DNA from: Ferrovibrio sp.
GTDB taxonomy: Bacteria; Pseudomonadota; Alphaproteobacteria; Ferrovibrionales; Ferrovibrionaceae
NCBI RefSeq assembly: GCF_017994015.1
Contig: NZ_JAGOLP010000012.1
Span: forward strand, 28,878 to 92,877
Length of the DNA stretch: 64,000 nt
Direction of reading: 5' to 3'
Numbering within the stretch: position 1 is the stretch's first letter; each line of letters opens with the position of its first letter. The position numbers and the translations under genes were made by a program. Positions 9,232 through 17,865 of this stretch are shown here, one piece after another. Under the pieces are notes generated by a model. The model did not search any database. It was not told the DNA's origin and was given only the letters and a program-made list of their open reading frames with translations.

Positions 9232-11079
9232 ATGAAGGGCAAGTCCAAGAAAGCCGCCGCGCCGAAGCAGGCGGTTGCTAAGAAAGCCGCGTCTGTGAAG
9301 CAGGCTGCCGCCAAGCCGGCGAAGAAGGCTGCCGCCAAGCCGGCGAAGAAGGCTGCCGCCAAGGGCGGTTTTGACAAATCCAAGCTGCCCAGCCGCTATG
9401 TCAGTGTTGGCCCGGAAAAGGCGCCGCATCGCAGCTTCTACTATGCGATGGGCCTGGAAGAGAAAGAAATCTACCAGCCCCTGGTGGGCGTGGTCACTAC
9501 CTGGAACGAATCCGCGCCCTGCAACATCTCGCTGTCGCGCCAGGCCCAGAAGGCCAAGCTGGGCGTGAAGCAGGCCGGCGGCACGCCGCGTGAATTCACC
9601 ACCATCACCGTGACCGATGCCATCGCCATGGGCCACCAGGGCATGAAAGCTTCGCTGGTCAGCCGCGAAGTGATCGCCGATTCCGTGGAACTGAGCGTGC
9701 GCGGCCATTGCTACGACGCGCTGGTGGGCTTTGCCGGCTGCGACAAGTCGCTGCCCGGCCTGATGATGTCGATGGTGCGGCTCAATGTGCCGTCGGTTTT
9801 TGTCTATGGCGGCTCGATCCTGCCTGGCCGCTTCAAGAACCGCGATGTCACCATCGTCGACGTGTTCGAGGCCGTGGGCCAGGTTGCCGCCGGCTCGATG
9901 AGCGAAGCCGAATTGCATGAACTGGAATGCGTTGCCTGCCCCTCGGCCGGCTCCTGCGGCGGCCAGTTCACCGCCAATACCATGGCCTGCGTTTCGGAAG
10001 CCATCGGCTTGGCTTTGCCCGGTTCGTCCGGCGCCCCGGCGCCCTATGAAGGCCGCGATGATTACGCCCTGGCCTCGGGCAAGGCGGTGATGGAGCTGAT
10101 CCGCCTGAACCTGCGCCCGCGTGACATTGTTACCCGCAAGGCGCTGGAAAATGCCGCCATGATCGTTGCTGCCACCGGCGGCAGCACCAATGCCGGCCTG
10201 CATCTGCCGGCCATCGCCAATGAATGTGGCATCAAGTTTGATCTTGAGGATGTCGCCAATATCATGAAGCGCACGCCGTATATCGCCGACCTCAAGCCGG
10301 GCGGGAAATACGTCGCTAAGGATCTTTACGAGGTTGGTGGTGTGCAGGTGATCATGAAGCAGCTGCTGGATGGCGGCTATCTGCATGGTGACTGCATCAC
10401 CGTGACCGGCAAGACCATTGCCGAGAATCTCAAGAACATAAAATTCCCGAAGAACCAGGATGTGATCCGCCCAATCACCAATCCGCTCAGCCCGACCGGC
10501 GGCGTGGTTGGCCTCAAGGGCAACCTGGCGCCGGAAGCCGCCATCGTGAAGGTGGCCGGCCTGAAGAAGCTGAAGCATGTCGGCCCGGCCCGCGTGTTCG
10601 ATTGCGAAGAAGATGCCTTCGCGGCGGTGCAGGCCAAGAAGTACAAGGAAGGCGATGTCATCGTCATCCGCTATGAAGGCCCCAAGGGCGGTCCCGGCAT
10701 GCGCGAAATGCTCGCCACCACCGGCGCCATTTATGGCCAGGGCATGGGCGAGAAGGTGGCCCTGATCACCGATGGCCGTTTCTCCGGTGGCACCCGCGGC
10801 TTCTGCGTCGGCCATGTCGGCCCGGAAGCGGCGGTTGGCGGCCCGATCGCGCTGATCAAGAATGGTGACATCATCACCATCGATGCCGAAAAGGGCATTC
10901 TCAGCGTCAACGTCTCGGCCAAGGAATTCGCCGAGCGGCGCAAGAAGTGGAAGCCGCGCAAGCATGAATTCCAGTCCGGCACGATCTGGAAATATGCCCA
11001 GACCGTTTCCACCGCTGCCCATGGTGCGGTGACGCATCCGGGCGCCGCTAAGGAAACGCACGTCTACGCCGATATCTGA
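9232..11079 (+). CDS. ilvD: Dihydroxy-acid dehydratase with Lys/Ala-rich N-terminal tail
   Basis: Fe-S dehydratase of valine/isoleucine (and pantothenate) synthesis that converts 2,3-dihydroxy-acids to 2-keto acids. I chose the ATG at 9232 because AAGGGAG sits 12 bases upstream; the frame is open further to a TTG at 9199. The 615-aa product has cluster cysteines in [10 protein letters not shown] and [16 protein letters not shown], and the C-terminal [19 protein letters not shown] active-site loop. Residues 1-46 are an added tail of almost only Lys, Ala and Pro, with two copies of AAAKPAKK and a third partial one. This tail is not part of the IlvD fold. A strong terminator follows the gene. 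Confidence 0.94.
   Translation: MKGKSKKAAAPKQAVAKKAASVKQAAAKPAKKAAAKPAKKAAAKGGFDKSKLPSRYVSVGPEKAPHRSFYYAMGLEEKEIYQPLVGVVTTWNESAPCNISLSRQAQKAKLGVKQAGGTPREFTTITVTDAIAMGHQGMKASLVSREVIADSVELSVRGHCYDALVGFAGCDKSLPGLMMSMVRLNVPSVFVYGGSILPGRFKNRDVTIVDVFEAVGQVAAGSMSEAELHELECVACPSAGSCGGQFTANTMACVSEAIGLALPGSSGAPAPYEGRDDYALASGKAVMELIRLNLRPRDIVTRKALENAAMIVAATGGSTNAGLHLPAIANECGIKFDLEDVANIMKRTPYIADLKPGGKYVAKDLYEVGGVQVIMKQLLDGGYLHGDCITVTGKTIAENLKNIKFPKNQDVIRPITNPLSPTGGVVGLKGNLAPEAAIVKVAGLKKLKHVGPARVFDCEEDAFAAVQAKKYKEGDVIVIRYEGPKGGPGMREMLATTGAIYGQGMGEKVALITDGRFSGGTRGFCVGHVGPEAAVGGPIALIKNGDIITIDAEKGILSVNVSAKEFAERRKKWKPRKHEFQSGTIWKYAQTVSTAAHGAVTHPGAAKETHVYADI
9304..9363 (+). repeat. 24-bp tandem repeat inside ilvD (2.5 copies)
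   Basis: The unit GCTGCCGCCAAGCCGGCGAA plus GAAG occurs at 9304-9327 and again, identical, at 9328-9351, with a 12-base partial copy to 9363. It encodes AAAKPAKK repeats in the IlvD N-terminal tail. An in-frame 24-bp unit allows copy-number change without frameshift. Confidence 0.9.
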
Positions 11080-11100
11080 GCCGTTACCGGCTTTTTAGCG

Positions 11101-11130
11101 AAAAGGGCGCCCATAAGGCGCCCTTTTTTT
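11101..11130 (+). terminator. Rho-independent terminator after ilvD
   Basis: An 11-bp perfect stem, AAAAGGGCGCC (11101-11111) pairing with GGCGCCCTTTT (11117-11127), a 5-base loop, and a T tract running to 11130. It lies 21 bases after the ilvD stop. Confidence 0.93.
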
Positions 11131-11202
11131 GTTGCAACCTGCGGGCGCGGCTTCGCATAATCGTTTGTCTGCCAACGATCCGATAACAGGACGCGCCGCC
11201 CC

Positions 11203-12720
11203 ATGACCAAGCTGCCCTACACGGTTGCCATTGCCGGCTTTCAGCATGAGACCAACACTTTCGCGCCGCAGAAGGCCGAGTTGCACAAATTTGTTGAAGG
11301 CGAGGGCTGGCCGGCGCTGACCCTGGGCAAGGATATCCTTGACGTGTTCCCGCCAGCCAATATTCCGATTGGCGGCTTCATCAATGCTGCCACCAATCTG
11401 GGCATGATGCTGGAACCGATTGCCTGGGCGGCGGCGCAGCCATCCTCCTATGTCACGGTGGAAGCCTTTGAATATGTCGCCAAGCTGATCTGCGATGGTA
11501 TCGCGGCGTTGCGCGGCCGCATCGATGCGGTCTATCTCGACCTGCATGGCGCCATGGTGACCGAGCATTTTGAAGATGGCGAGGGCGAATTGCTGCGCCG
11601 GGTGCGCGCGCTGGTCGGGCCGGACATGCCCATCGTCGCCAGCCTGGACCTGCATTGCAACATGACCGAGCAGATGCTGGCTCAGGCCGATGTGCTGATC
11701 GCTTATCGCACCTATCCGCATCTTGATATGGCCGTCACCGGCGGCCGGGTGGCGAAGCATCTGGCCAAGCTGCTGAACCGCGAACGGCCGCGCCAGGCCA
11801 AGGCGATGCGCCGGCTGCCTTTCCTGATCCCGCTAACCGCGCAATGCACTTTCATCGAACCCTGCAAGAGCATTTACGAGCGCATTGAGGAAATGGAGTT
11901 CGGCGGCGTGTCGTCGATGAGTTTCACGCCCGGCTTCCACCCCGCTGATATCCGCGAATGCGGTCCGGCGGTATTTGCCTATGCCGATAGCCAGGAAGCT
12001 GCAGACAAGGCCGCCGACAGCCTGGCGCGCCACATTTCCGAACGCGAGAATGAATTTGCCACCCGGCTGCTGAAGCCAACGGAAGCCATCGAGGAAGCGC
12101 GCAAGCTGATTACCGGCGGCGCCAAGAAACCCATCGTGCTGGCCGATGTGCAGGACAATCCCGGCGCTGGTGCCACCTGTGACACCACCGGGCTGTTGCA
12201 GGCGATGGTGGAAGCCGGCGTGCCGGATGCTGCTTTGTGCTTGATGTTTGATCCGGAAGCGGCACTGATCGCGCATCAGGCCGGAGAGGGCAGTGAAATT
12301 GAGATTCCGCTCGGCGGCAAGCTGTTCGCCGGCTCGCCGCCCTATCGCCAGCGTTTCACCGTGGCCAAGACCGGCGATGGCCGCTTTCTCTGCACCGGGC
12401 CATTTTATGGCGGCACGCGGATGAATCTGGGGCCGATGGCTTTGCTGCGCTGCAATGGTGTGGATACCGTGGTGTCATCCACCCGGGTGCAGGCGGCCGA
12501 CAAGGAAATGTATCGCCATCTCGGCATCGAGCCGGTCAAGCGCCAGATTCTCGGCCTGAAAAGCACCGTGCATTTCCGCGGCGATTTCACCGATATCGCG
12601 CATGAAATCCTGATCGTGGAAAGCCCCGGCGCCTTCATCGAACGCGCCGAGACACTGCCCTACAAGCGTTTGCGCAGCGGCATCCGGCTCAAGCCGCTCG
12701 GGCCGGTGCATAAGGGCTGA
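11203..12720 (+). CDS. M81 family metallopeptidase (MlrC-like)
   Basis: 505-aa member of the M81/MlrC family, named after the enzyme that degrades linearised microcystin. Most family members are uncharacterised zinc hydrolases, so the real substrate is open. The N-terminal DUF1485 part opens with IAGFQHETNTFAPQ and contains potential metal ligands in DLHGAMV and ASLDLHCNMT. The C-terminal MlrC domain holds VLADVQDNPGAGATCDTTG and GPFYGGTRMNLGPMALL. It stands alone between the ilvD terminator and the convergent VOC gene, whose stop is 2 bases away. No signal peptide is visible, so a cytoplasmic location is expected. Confidence 0.85.
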   Translation: MTKLPYTVAIAGFQHETNTFAPQKAELHKFVEGEGWPALTLGKDILDVFPPANIPIGGFINAATNLGMMLEPIAWAAAQPSSYVTVEAFEYVAKLICDGIAALRGRIDAVYLDLHGAMVTEHFEDGEGELLRRVRALVGPDMPIVASLDLHCNMTEQMLAQADVLIAYRTYPHLDMAVTGGRVAKHLAKLLNRERPRQAKAMRRLPFLIPLTAQCTFIEPCKSIYERIEEMEFGGVSSMSFTPGFHPADIRECGPAVFAYADSQEAADKAADSLARHISERENEFATRLLKPTEAIEEARKLITGGAKKPIVLADVQDNPGAGATCDTTGLLQAMVEAGVPDAALCLMFDPEAALIAHQAGEGSEIEIPLGGKLFAGSPPYRQRFTVAKTGDGRFLCTGPFYGGTRMNLGPMALLRCNGVDTVVSSTRVQAADKEMYRHLGIEPVKRQILGLKSTVHFRGDFTDIAHEILIVESPGAFIERAETLPYKRLRSGIRLKPLGPVHKG

Positions 12721-12722
12721 GA

Positions 12723-13151
12723 TTATTGCGGCTGGCGCAGCTCGATCAGCGTGCCATGGCTGCGGCTGGCATCCAGCACCAGCACGTGATGGCCGTCGCC
12801 TTCCACACGCGGCTCGCGTGAGCCGATGATGCTGGCGCCCTGGGCTTCCAGCGCCGTGGCGGCGGCCAGCACATCGGCCACTTCATAGGCGATGTGGTAA
12901 ACCCCGCCAGCGGGGTGCTGCTCCAGGTAACGCGCTGCCGTGCTGGTGGTCGTGGTGGGCTGCACCAGCTCCAGCCGGGCGCCGCCCAGTTCCACATAAG
13001 CCAGCCGGTAGGCGAGGCCCGGAATGGTGAATTCCGGGCCGACGCTGGCGCCGGGCAGCCTGGCATATTGCGCCATCGCGGCATCGAGATCGGGTATTGC
13101 CAAGCCGATATGGTGCAGCCTGCCGATTGCCGTATCCGATGCCGCGCCCAT
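12723..13151 (-). CDS. VOC family protein, methylmalonyl-CoA epimerase-like
   Basis: 142-aa glyoxalase-fold (vicinal oxygen chelate) protein. I start at the ATG at 13151 (MGAASDTAIGRLHHIGLA), 2 bases after the thiolase stop; an upstream extension would overlap the thiolase. LHHIGLAIPDLDAAMAQY and GVYHIAYEV provide the paired metal-binding histidines, and RLELVQP matches the Glu-ligand strand of methylmalonyl/ethylmalonyl-CoA epimerases. Placement directly behind a thiolase supports an acyl-CoA substrate, but a specific reaction cannot be assigned. Confidence 0.75.
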   Translation of the reverse strand: MGAASDTAIGRLHHIGLAIPDLDAAMAQYARLPGASVGPEFTIPGLAYRLAYVELGGARLELVQPTTTTSTAARYLEQHPAGGVYHIAYEVADVLAAATALEAQGASIIGSREPRVEGDGHHVLVLDASRSHGTLIELRQPQ

Positions 13152-13153
13152 GG

Positions 13154-14356
13154 TCACACCCGTTCGATGATGGTGGCGATTCCCTGGCCCACGCCGATGC
13201 ACATGGTGCACAGCGCATAGCGCCCACCGGTGCGCTCAAGCTGGTTCAGCGCCGTGGTGATCAGGCGGGCGCCGCTCATGCCGAGCGGATGGCCAAGCGC
13301 GATGGCGCCGCCATTCGGGTTCACATAGATGGCGTCATCGGGCAGGTTGAGACCGCGCAGCACGGCCAGGGCCTGGGCGGCAAAAGCCTCGTTCAACTCG
13401 ATCACATCCATGTCGCGGATGCTGAGGCCGGCAATTGCCAGCGCCTTCTCGGTTGCCGGCACCGGGCCATAGCCCATGATGCGCGGCGCCACGCCGGCCA
13501 CCGCCGTGGCGATGATGCGGCCACGCGGGGTCAGGCCATGGCGGCGGGCGGCATTGTCGGAAGCCAGCAGGATGGCGCAGGCGCCGTCATTCACGCCGGA
13601 AGCATTGCCGGCGGTGACCGTGCCGCCCTGGCGGAACGGCGTCGGCAGCTTGGCCAGCGCCTCGATCGTGGTGTCGCGCGGATGTTCGTCGCGGTCCACC
13701 ACCACCGGATCGCCCTTGCGGCTCGGGATCGTCACCGGGGTGATCTCGGCTTCGAACAGGCCCAGCCGCTGGGCATTCAGGGCGCGCTGCTGGCTGCGCA
13801 GCGCAAAGGCATCCTGATCGGCGCGGTTGATCTGGAACTGCTCGGCCACGTTCTCGGCGGTTTCCGGCATTGAATCAACGCCATATTTCTGCTTCATCAG
13901 CTTGTTGACGAAGCGCCAGCCGATGGTGGTGTCGTAGATTTCCGTGGTGCGCGAGAAGGCACTTTCGGCCTTGGCCATCACGAAGGGGGCGCGGCTCATG
14001 CTTTCCACGCCGCCGGCAATGCACAGATCGGCCTCGCCAGTGCGGATGGCGCGGGCGGCGGCCGAGGTGGCCTCGATGCCCGAACCGCAGAGCCGGTTCA
14101 CCGTGGCGCCAGGAATGCTCTCAGGCAGGCCCGACAGCAAGGCCGACATGCGCGCCACGTTGCGATTATCCTCGCCGGCCTGATTGGCGCAGCCATAGAT
14201 CACATCGTCAATCTGGCTCCAATCCACACTCGGATTGCGCTGCATCAGCGCCTTGATCGGAATGGCGCCAAGATCGTCAGCCCGCACCGGGCTGAGCGCG
14301 CCGCCATAGCGGCCGATGGGCGTACGGATCGCGTCGCAGATAAAAGCTTCTGTCAT
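13154..14356 (-). CDS. pcaF: 3-oxoadipyl-CoA thiolase / acetyl-CoA acyltransferase
   Basis: Thiolase of 400 aa. The nucleophilic cysteine is in [10 protein letters not shown] (about residue 90), and the catalytic His and second Cys are in [11 protein letters not shown] and [26 protein letters not shown] near residue 55 is the hallmark of the beta-ketoadipyl-CoA thiolases PcaF/PaaJ, which cleave 3-oxoadipyl-CoA to succinyl-CoA and acetyl-CoA. No other aromatic-pathway genes are nearby, so a general acyl-CoA thiolase role is possible. The start has AGGGAGAG just upstream. It is followed by the VOC gene and preceded by the PLP dehydratase gene. Confidence 0.85.
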   Translation of the reverse strand: MTEAFICDAIRTPIGRYGGALSPVRADDLGAIPIKALMQRNPSVDWSQIDDVIYGCANQAGEDNRNVARMSALLSGLPESIPGATVNRLCGSGIEATSAAARAIRTGEADLCIAGGVESMSRAPFVMAKAESAFSRTTEIYDTTIGWRFVNKLMKQKYGVDSMPETAENVAEQFQINRADQDAFALRSQQRALNAQRLGLFEAEITPVTIPSRKGDPVVVDRDEHPRDTTIEALAKLPTPFRQGGTVTAGNASGVNDGACAILLASDNAARRHGLTPRGRIIATAVAGVAPRIMGYGPVPATEKALAIAGLSIRDMDVIELNEAFAAQALAVLRGLNLPDDAIYVNPNGGAIALGHPLGMSGARLITTALNQLERTGGRYALCTMCIGVGQGIATIIERV

Positions 14357-14401
14357 TTTTCTCTCCCTAAGGTCTGGTTGACAGTTGCGGAAATGAATCG
14401 T

Positions 14402-15418
14402 TCAGGCAGCAAGCGGCGGCGTGCGCGCCAGCACGGCCGAGAACAGCGCGGCATCAACATTGCCGCCCGAGGCCACCGCCACCACGGTCTTGCCGCGGAT
14501 CAACTCGCGCCGATGCAGCAGGGCGGCCAGGGCGGCAGCGCCCCCCGGCTCGATCACCAGCTTGAGATAATGGAAGGCGGTGGCCATCGCCACTTCCACC
14601 TCGGCATCGGTGGCGGTGATGCCGCCCTTGAGCAGGCGGCGCATAACGGCAAAGGTGATGTCGCCCGGGGTCGGCGCCATCAGCGCGTCGCAGAAGCTGG
14701 GCGGCGCATCAGCGGCTACTTTCTGCTTGCTGCCGCTGGCCAGCGAACGGGTGATGTCGTCAAAATCCGCCGGCTCGCCGGCAAAGACCTGACAGTTCGG
14801 ATGGCGGGTTGCCATCACCAGGGCGATGCCGGAAATCAGCCCGCCGCCGGAGGAGCCGGCAGTGATGATATCCGGCTTCAGGCCACGCTCGGCCAGTTGC
14901 GCATCCACTTCCAGGCCCACAGTGCCCTGGCCGCAAATGATATGTGGATCATCAAAGGGCGGCACCAGGATCATGCCGCGCTCCTGCTGGTATTTCACCG
15001 CAATGGCCTCGCGGCTTTCTTTCCAGCGATCATACAGCACAACCTCGGCGCCATAAGCGCGGGTATTCGCCACCTTGATCTCAGGTGCATCCGAAGGCAT
15101 CACGATCACCGCCGGGGTGCCGCACAGCTTGGCGGCATAGGCGACGCCCTGAGCATGATTGCCGGAGGAAAACGCCACCACGCCGCGCTGGCGTTGTTCG
15201 GAATTCAGGCGGCTGAGCCGGTTATAGGCGCCACGAAACTTGAACGAGCCGGTCAGTTGCAGCGGCTCGGCCTTAACCAGCAGGCGGCAGCCGAGAATGT
15301 CGTTGAGCAGGGGGCTTTCGCAAAGCGGGGTGGGCAGGGCCACGCCACGCAATTGCTTCGCCGCATCCTCCACATCCGCAAGGGTGGGCAGCGGCGGCAG
15401 GTTGGCGGGCGCGTTCAT
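14402..15418 (-). CDS. Threonine/serine dehydratase-like PLP enzyme
   Basis: Fold-type II PLP enzyme, 338 aa from the ATG at 15418. The Schiff-base lysine is in LTGSFKFRGAYN (Lys60), the substrate loop is SSGNHAQGVAYAA and the phosphate-binding loop is GSSGGGLISG. The C-terminal ACT regulatory domain of biosynthetic IlvA is absent, so a catabolic Thr/Ser dehydratase, a serine racemase-like enzyme or an EutB-type hydroxyectoine dehydratase are all possible. It lies between ggt and the PcaF-type thiolase on the same strand, suggesting amino-acid catabolism, although the gaps (45 and 32 bases) do not prove one operon. Confidence 0.82.
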   Translation of the reverse strand: MNAPANLPPLPTLADVEDAAKQLRGVALPTPLCESPLLNDILGCRLLVKAEPLQLTGSFKFRGAYNRLSRLNSEQRQRGVVAFSSGNHAQGVAYAAKLCGTPAVIVMPSDAPEIKVANTRAYGAEVVLYDRWKESREAIAVKYQQERGMILVPPFDDPHIICGQGTVGLEVDAQLAERGLKPDIITAGSSGGGLISGIALVMATRHPNCQVFAGEPADFDDITRSLASGSKQKVAADAPPSFCDALMAPTPGDITFAVMRRLLKGGITATDAEVEVAMATAFHYLKLVIEPGGAAALAALLHRRELIRGKTVVAVASGGNVDAALFSAVLARTPPLAA

Positions 15419-15450
15419 GGCTTCCTCTTTTTTTGCTCTAAAATCTGTAT

Positions 15451-17190
15451 TCAGTCGCCCAGCGCCACGCCTTCGCGGCGTGGATCGGCGCCTCCGGCCC
15501 ATTGCCCGGCGCCGGCCCCGGTGCGGCGCCAGATTACATGCAGGCCGCTGGTCATTTCCAGGCTTTGGCTGCGATGACCAAGCCGCCCCAAGCCCTCGGC
15601 CCAGGCCGGATCGGCGCCGTGTTCGATCTCGGTCGGGCCGTTGCGACTGCCGATATGCGGCAGCGCCACTGCTGCCTGCGGCCCCAGGCCCTTATCGAGC
15701 AGCAGCAGCAGGCTTTGCGCCACATAGCCGATGATCTGGCTGCCACCGGGCGAGCCGAGCACACCTAGCAACGCGCCTTGCGGGTCAAAGACCAGGAACG
15801 GCGCCATCGAGGAACGCGGCCGTTTGCCGGCCTCGACCCGATTGGCCACCGGCCGGCCATCCTGGCTGGGCAGGAAGGAAAAATCGGTAAGCTGATTATT
15901 GAGCAGGAAACCGCCCACCAGCAGGCGGGCGCCGAAGGCATCCTCGATGGTGGTGGTCATGCTTACGGCATTACCCCAGGCATCAACGATGGAAACATGG
16001 CTGGTGCCGGGGGGGCCGTCATGCGGCCATAAGCCTGGGCGCTGGCCGCGCCGGCCGGGTGGCTCGCCGGGCTGGGCGATGCCCAAACTGGCATCCATAC
16101 GCACCAGCTTGGCGCGGTCCGTCAGATAGCCGGGATCAAGCAGGCCGGCCAGTGGCACCGGCACGAAGTCGCTATCCGCGAGATAGAGATTGCGATCAGC
16201 AAAGGCCAGCCGGCTGGCTTCCACCAGCCGATGCAGGTCGGCGATTGCAAGCCCGGGCGCCGGGCTGGGATCAAGCTGTTCGATCAGCTTGAGGATTTGC
16301 AGCACTGCCACGCCGCCCGAGCTGGGTGGCCCGAAGCCGCAGAGTTTAAAAAGCCGGAAGCTGCCGCAGAGCGGCGCACGTGGCTTGGCTTGATAATTGG
16401 CCAGGTCGGCGGCGGTCATGTCGCTGCCGCGTGCCGCCAGCGCCGCCAGCATGGCTTCCGCCAGCGGGCCATGTTGCAAGGCGGCGGCGCCATCATTTGC
16501 CAAATGACGCAGGCTGGCCGCCAGGGCCGGGTTACGCAACACGGTGCCGGCTTTCAGCGGCTCACCGCCGGGATAATAGAGCGCGGCGGCTGCCGGTTCC
16601 TGGCGTAGACGCTGCTCACGCGCCAGCAGGCCGGCCAGGCGAGGTGTTACGGTGAAGCCCTGTTCCGCAGCGGTTATGGCAGGCGCCGGCAGGCTGGCCC
16701 AGGGCAGTTTGCCATGCGCCTGATGCGCCAGATGCAGCGCGGCAACCGCGCCCGGCACACCAGTGGATAATCCGCTTGGTACCGCCTCGCGGAACGGCAA
16801 CGGCGTGCCATCCGGTTTCAGGAAACGCTCCGGTCTGGCGGCGGCCGGCGCCATCTCGCGCCCGTCATAGGCGTGGATTTGTTTATTTGCATTGTCCCAA
16901 TAGAGCAACAATGCGCCGCCGCCGATGCCGGAGGATTGCGGCTCCACCAGGGTCAGCATCATCTGCACTGCCACGGCGGCGTCCAAAGCCGTGCCGCCCT
17001 GGCGCAGCATCGCCAGCCCGGCTTCGGCGGCCAGCGGATGCGCCGCCACCACCATCTGGCGCGTCGCCAGGGCTTCGGCCTTATCCTGCCTGCCGGTGCT
17101 CGCTTCCGGCGCCGGCTGCGCCCAGGTTGGCAGAACCCTGGCTGGCAACACCAGGATCAGCAGCAGGAAAGCCGGCAGCCAGCGCGGCAT
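15451..17190 (-). CDS. ggt: Gamma-glutamyltransferase
   Basis: Periplasmic Ntn-hydrolase that transfers or hydrolyses the gamma-glutamyl group of glutathione and related compounds. The 579-aa precursor starts with a signal peptide (PAFLLLILVLPARVLPTWAQ). It matures by autocleavage before the catalytic Thr396 in GTSHVSIVDAWGNAVSMTTT. Substrate-binding features include QSSGIGGGALLLYWD and PSSGGVAVLQIL in the large subunit, and PRSSMAPFLVF and GSPGGSQIIGYV in the small subunit. Its ATG overlaps the stop of the HAD gene (TAATG), indicating translational coupling. Confidence 0.93.
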   Translation of the reverse strand: MPRWLPAFLLLILVLPARVLPTWAQPAPEASTGRQDKAEALATRQMVVAAHPLAAEAGLAMLRQGGTALDAAVAVQMMLTLVEPQSSGIGGGALLLYWDNANKQIHAYDGREMAPAAARPERFLKPDGTPLPFREAVPSGLSTGVPGAVAALHLAHQAHGKLPWASLPAPAITAAEQGFTVTPRLAGLLAREQRLRQEPAAAALYYPGGEPLKAGTVLRNPALAASLRHLANDGAAALQHGPLAEAMLAALAARGSDMTAADLANYQAKPRAPLCGSFRLFKLCGFGPPSSGGVAVLQILKLIEQLDPSPAPGLAIADLHRLVEASRLAFADRNLYLADSDFVPVPLAGLLDPGYLTDRAKLVRMDASLGIAQPGEPPGRRGQRPGLWPHDGPPGTSHVSIVDAWGNAVSMTTTIEDAFGARLLVGGFLLNNQLTDFSFLPSQDGRPVANRVEAGKRPRSSMAPFLVFDPQGALLGVLGSPGGSQIIGYVAQSLLLLLDKGLGPQAAVALPHIGSRNGPTEIEHGADPAWAEGLGRLGHRSQSLEMTSGLHVIWRRTGAGAGQWAGGADPRREGVALGD

Positions 17191-17861
17191 TACAGGCCGA
17201 GCAAAGCCGGCACCTCGGCCAGCGAGCGCAGTTCATGATCCGGCGGGCAGGGCAGGCCTTCGGCCGGCTGGCCGGCACGATTGATCCATAATACGCGGAA
17301 GCCGGCGAGCTTGGCGCCATGGGCATCCCAGCCATTCGAGGAATGGAATGCCACTTCCTCGGGGCGCAGGCCCAGACTGTCAGTCACCAGCCGGTAGACG
17401 CGTGGATCGGGCTTGTAAATGCCGGCCTGTTCCACCGACAACACACAATCCAGCAGGTCGGTTATGCCAGCGCTGGCGCAGGCGGCCTGCAACATGGCCG
17501 GTGAGCCATTTGACAGAATCCCCGTGGTCAGCCCGCCAGCTTTCAGCCGACGCAGCAGATCCGGTGCTTCCGGATAGGCTTCCAGATGCAGATAAAGCTG
17601 CATCAGGCGGTCGCGCAGCCCGTCGCGGTTGGCAACACCATGGGCGGCCATGGCAAAATCCAGCGCCGCGCCGGTCACCTGCCAGAAATCAGCATGCTGG
17701 CCCATCAGGCTGCGCAGCCAGGTGTAGCTGAGCTGCTTGCTGCGCCAGCTATCGGAGAAAGATGCCCAGCCGGGGCCAATTTCGGCACTGAGCCTGCGCG
17801 CGGCGGCATTCACATCGAACAGGGTGCCATAAGCATCAAAGATGCAGGCCCGGATCGCCAT
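17190..17861 (-). CDS. HAD hydrolase, haloacid dehalogenase type II
   Basis: 223 aa from the ATG at 17861 (MAIRACIFDAYGTLFD). Motif I supplies the nucleophilic Asp in CIFDAYGTLFD, motif II is ILSNGSP, motif III is KPDPRVY, and the final motif is FHSSNGWDAHGAKLAGF. These features match type II L-2-haloacid dehalogenases; many annotated members act on other small phospho- or halo-acids. It begins 4 bases after the Slt stop and its stop overlaps the ggt ATG, so it is embedded in the slt-HAD-ggt unit. Confidence 0.87.
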   Translation of the reverse strand: MAIRACIFDAYGTLFDVNAAARRLSAEIGPGWASFSDSWRSKQLSYTWLRSLMGQHADFWQVTGAALDFAMAAHGVANRDGLRDRLMQLYLHLEAYPEAPDLLRRLKAGGLTTGILSNGSPAMLQAACASAGITDLLDCVLSVEQAGIYKPDPRVYRLVTDSLGLRPEEVAFHSSNGWDAHGAKLAGFRVLWINRAGQPAEGLPCPPDHELRSLAEVPALLGL

Positions 17862-17865
17862 CGGT

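Noticed and set aside
9166..11061. 631-aa minus-strand open frame opposite ilvD
   Set aside because: Antisense shadow caused by high GC in third codon positions; no recognisable domain, while ilvD has all its motifs.
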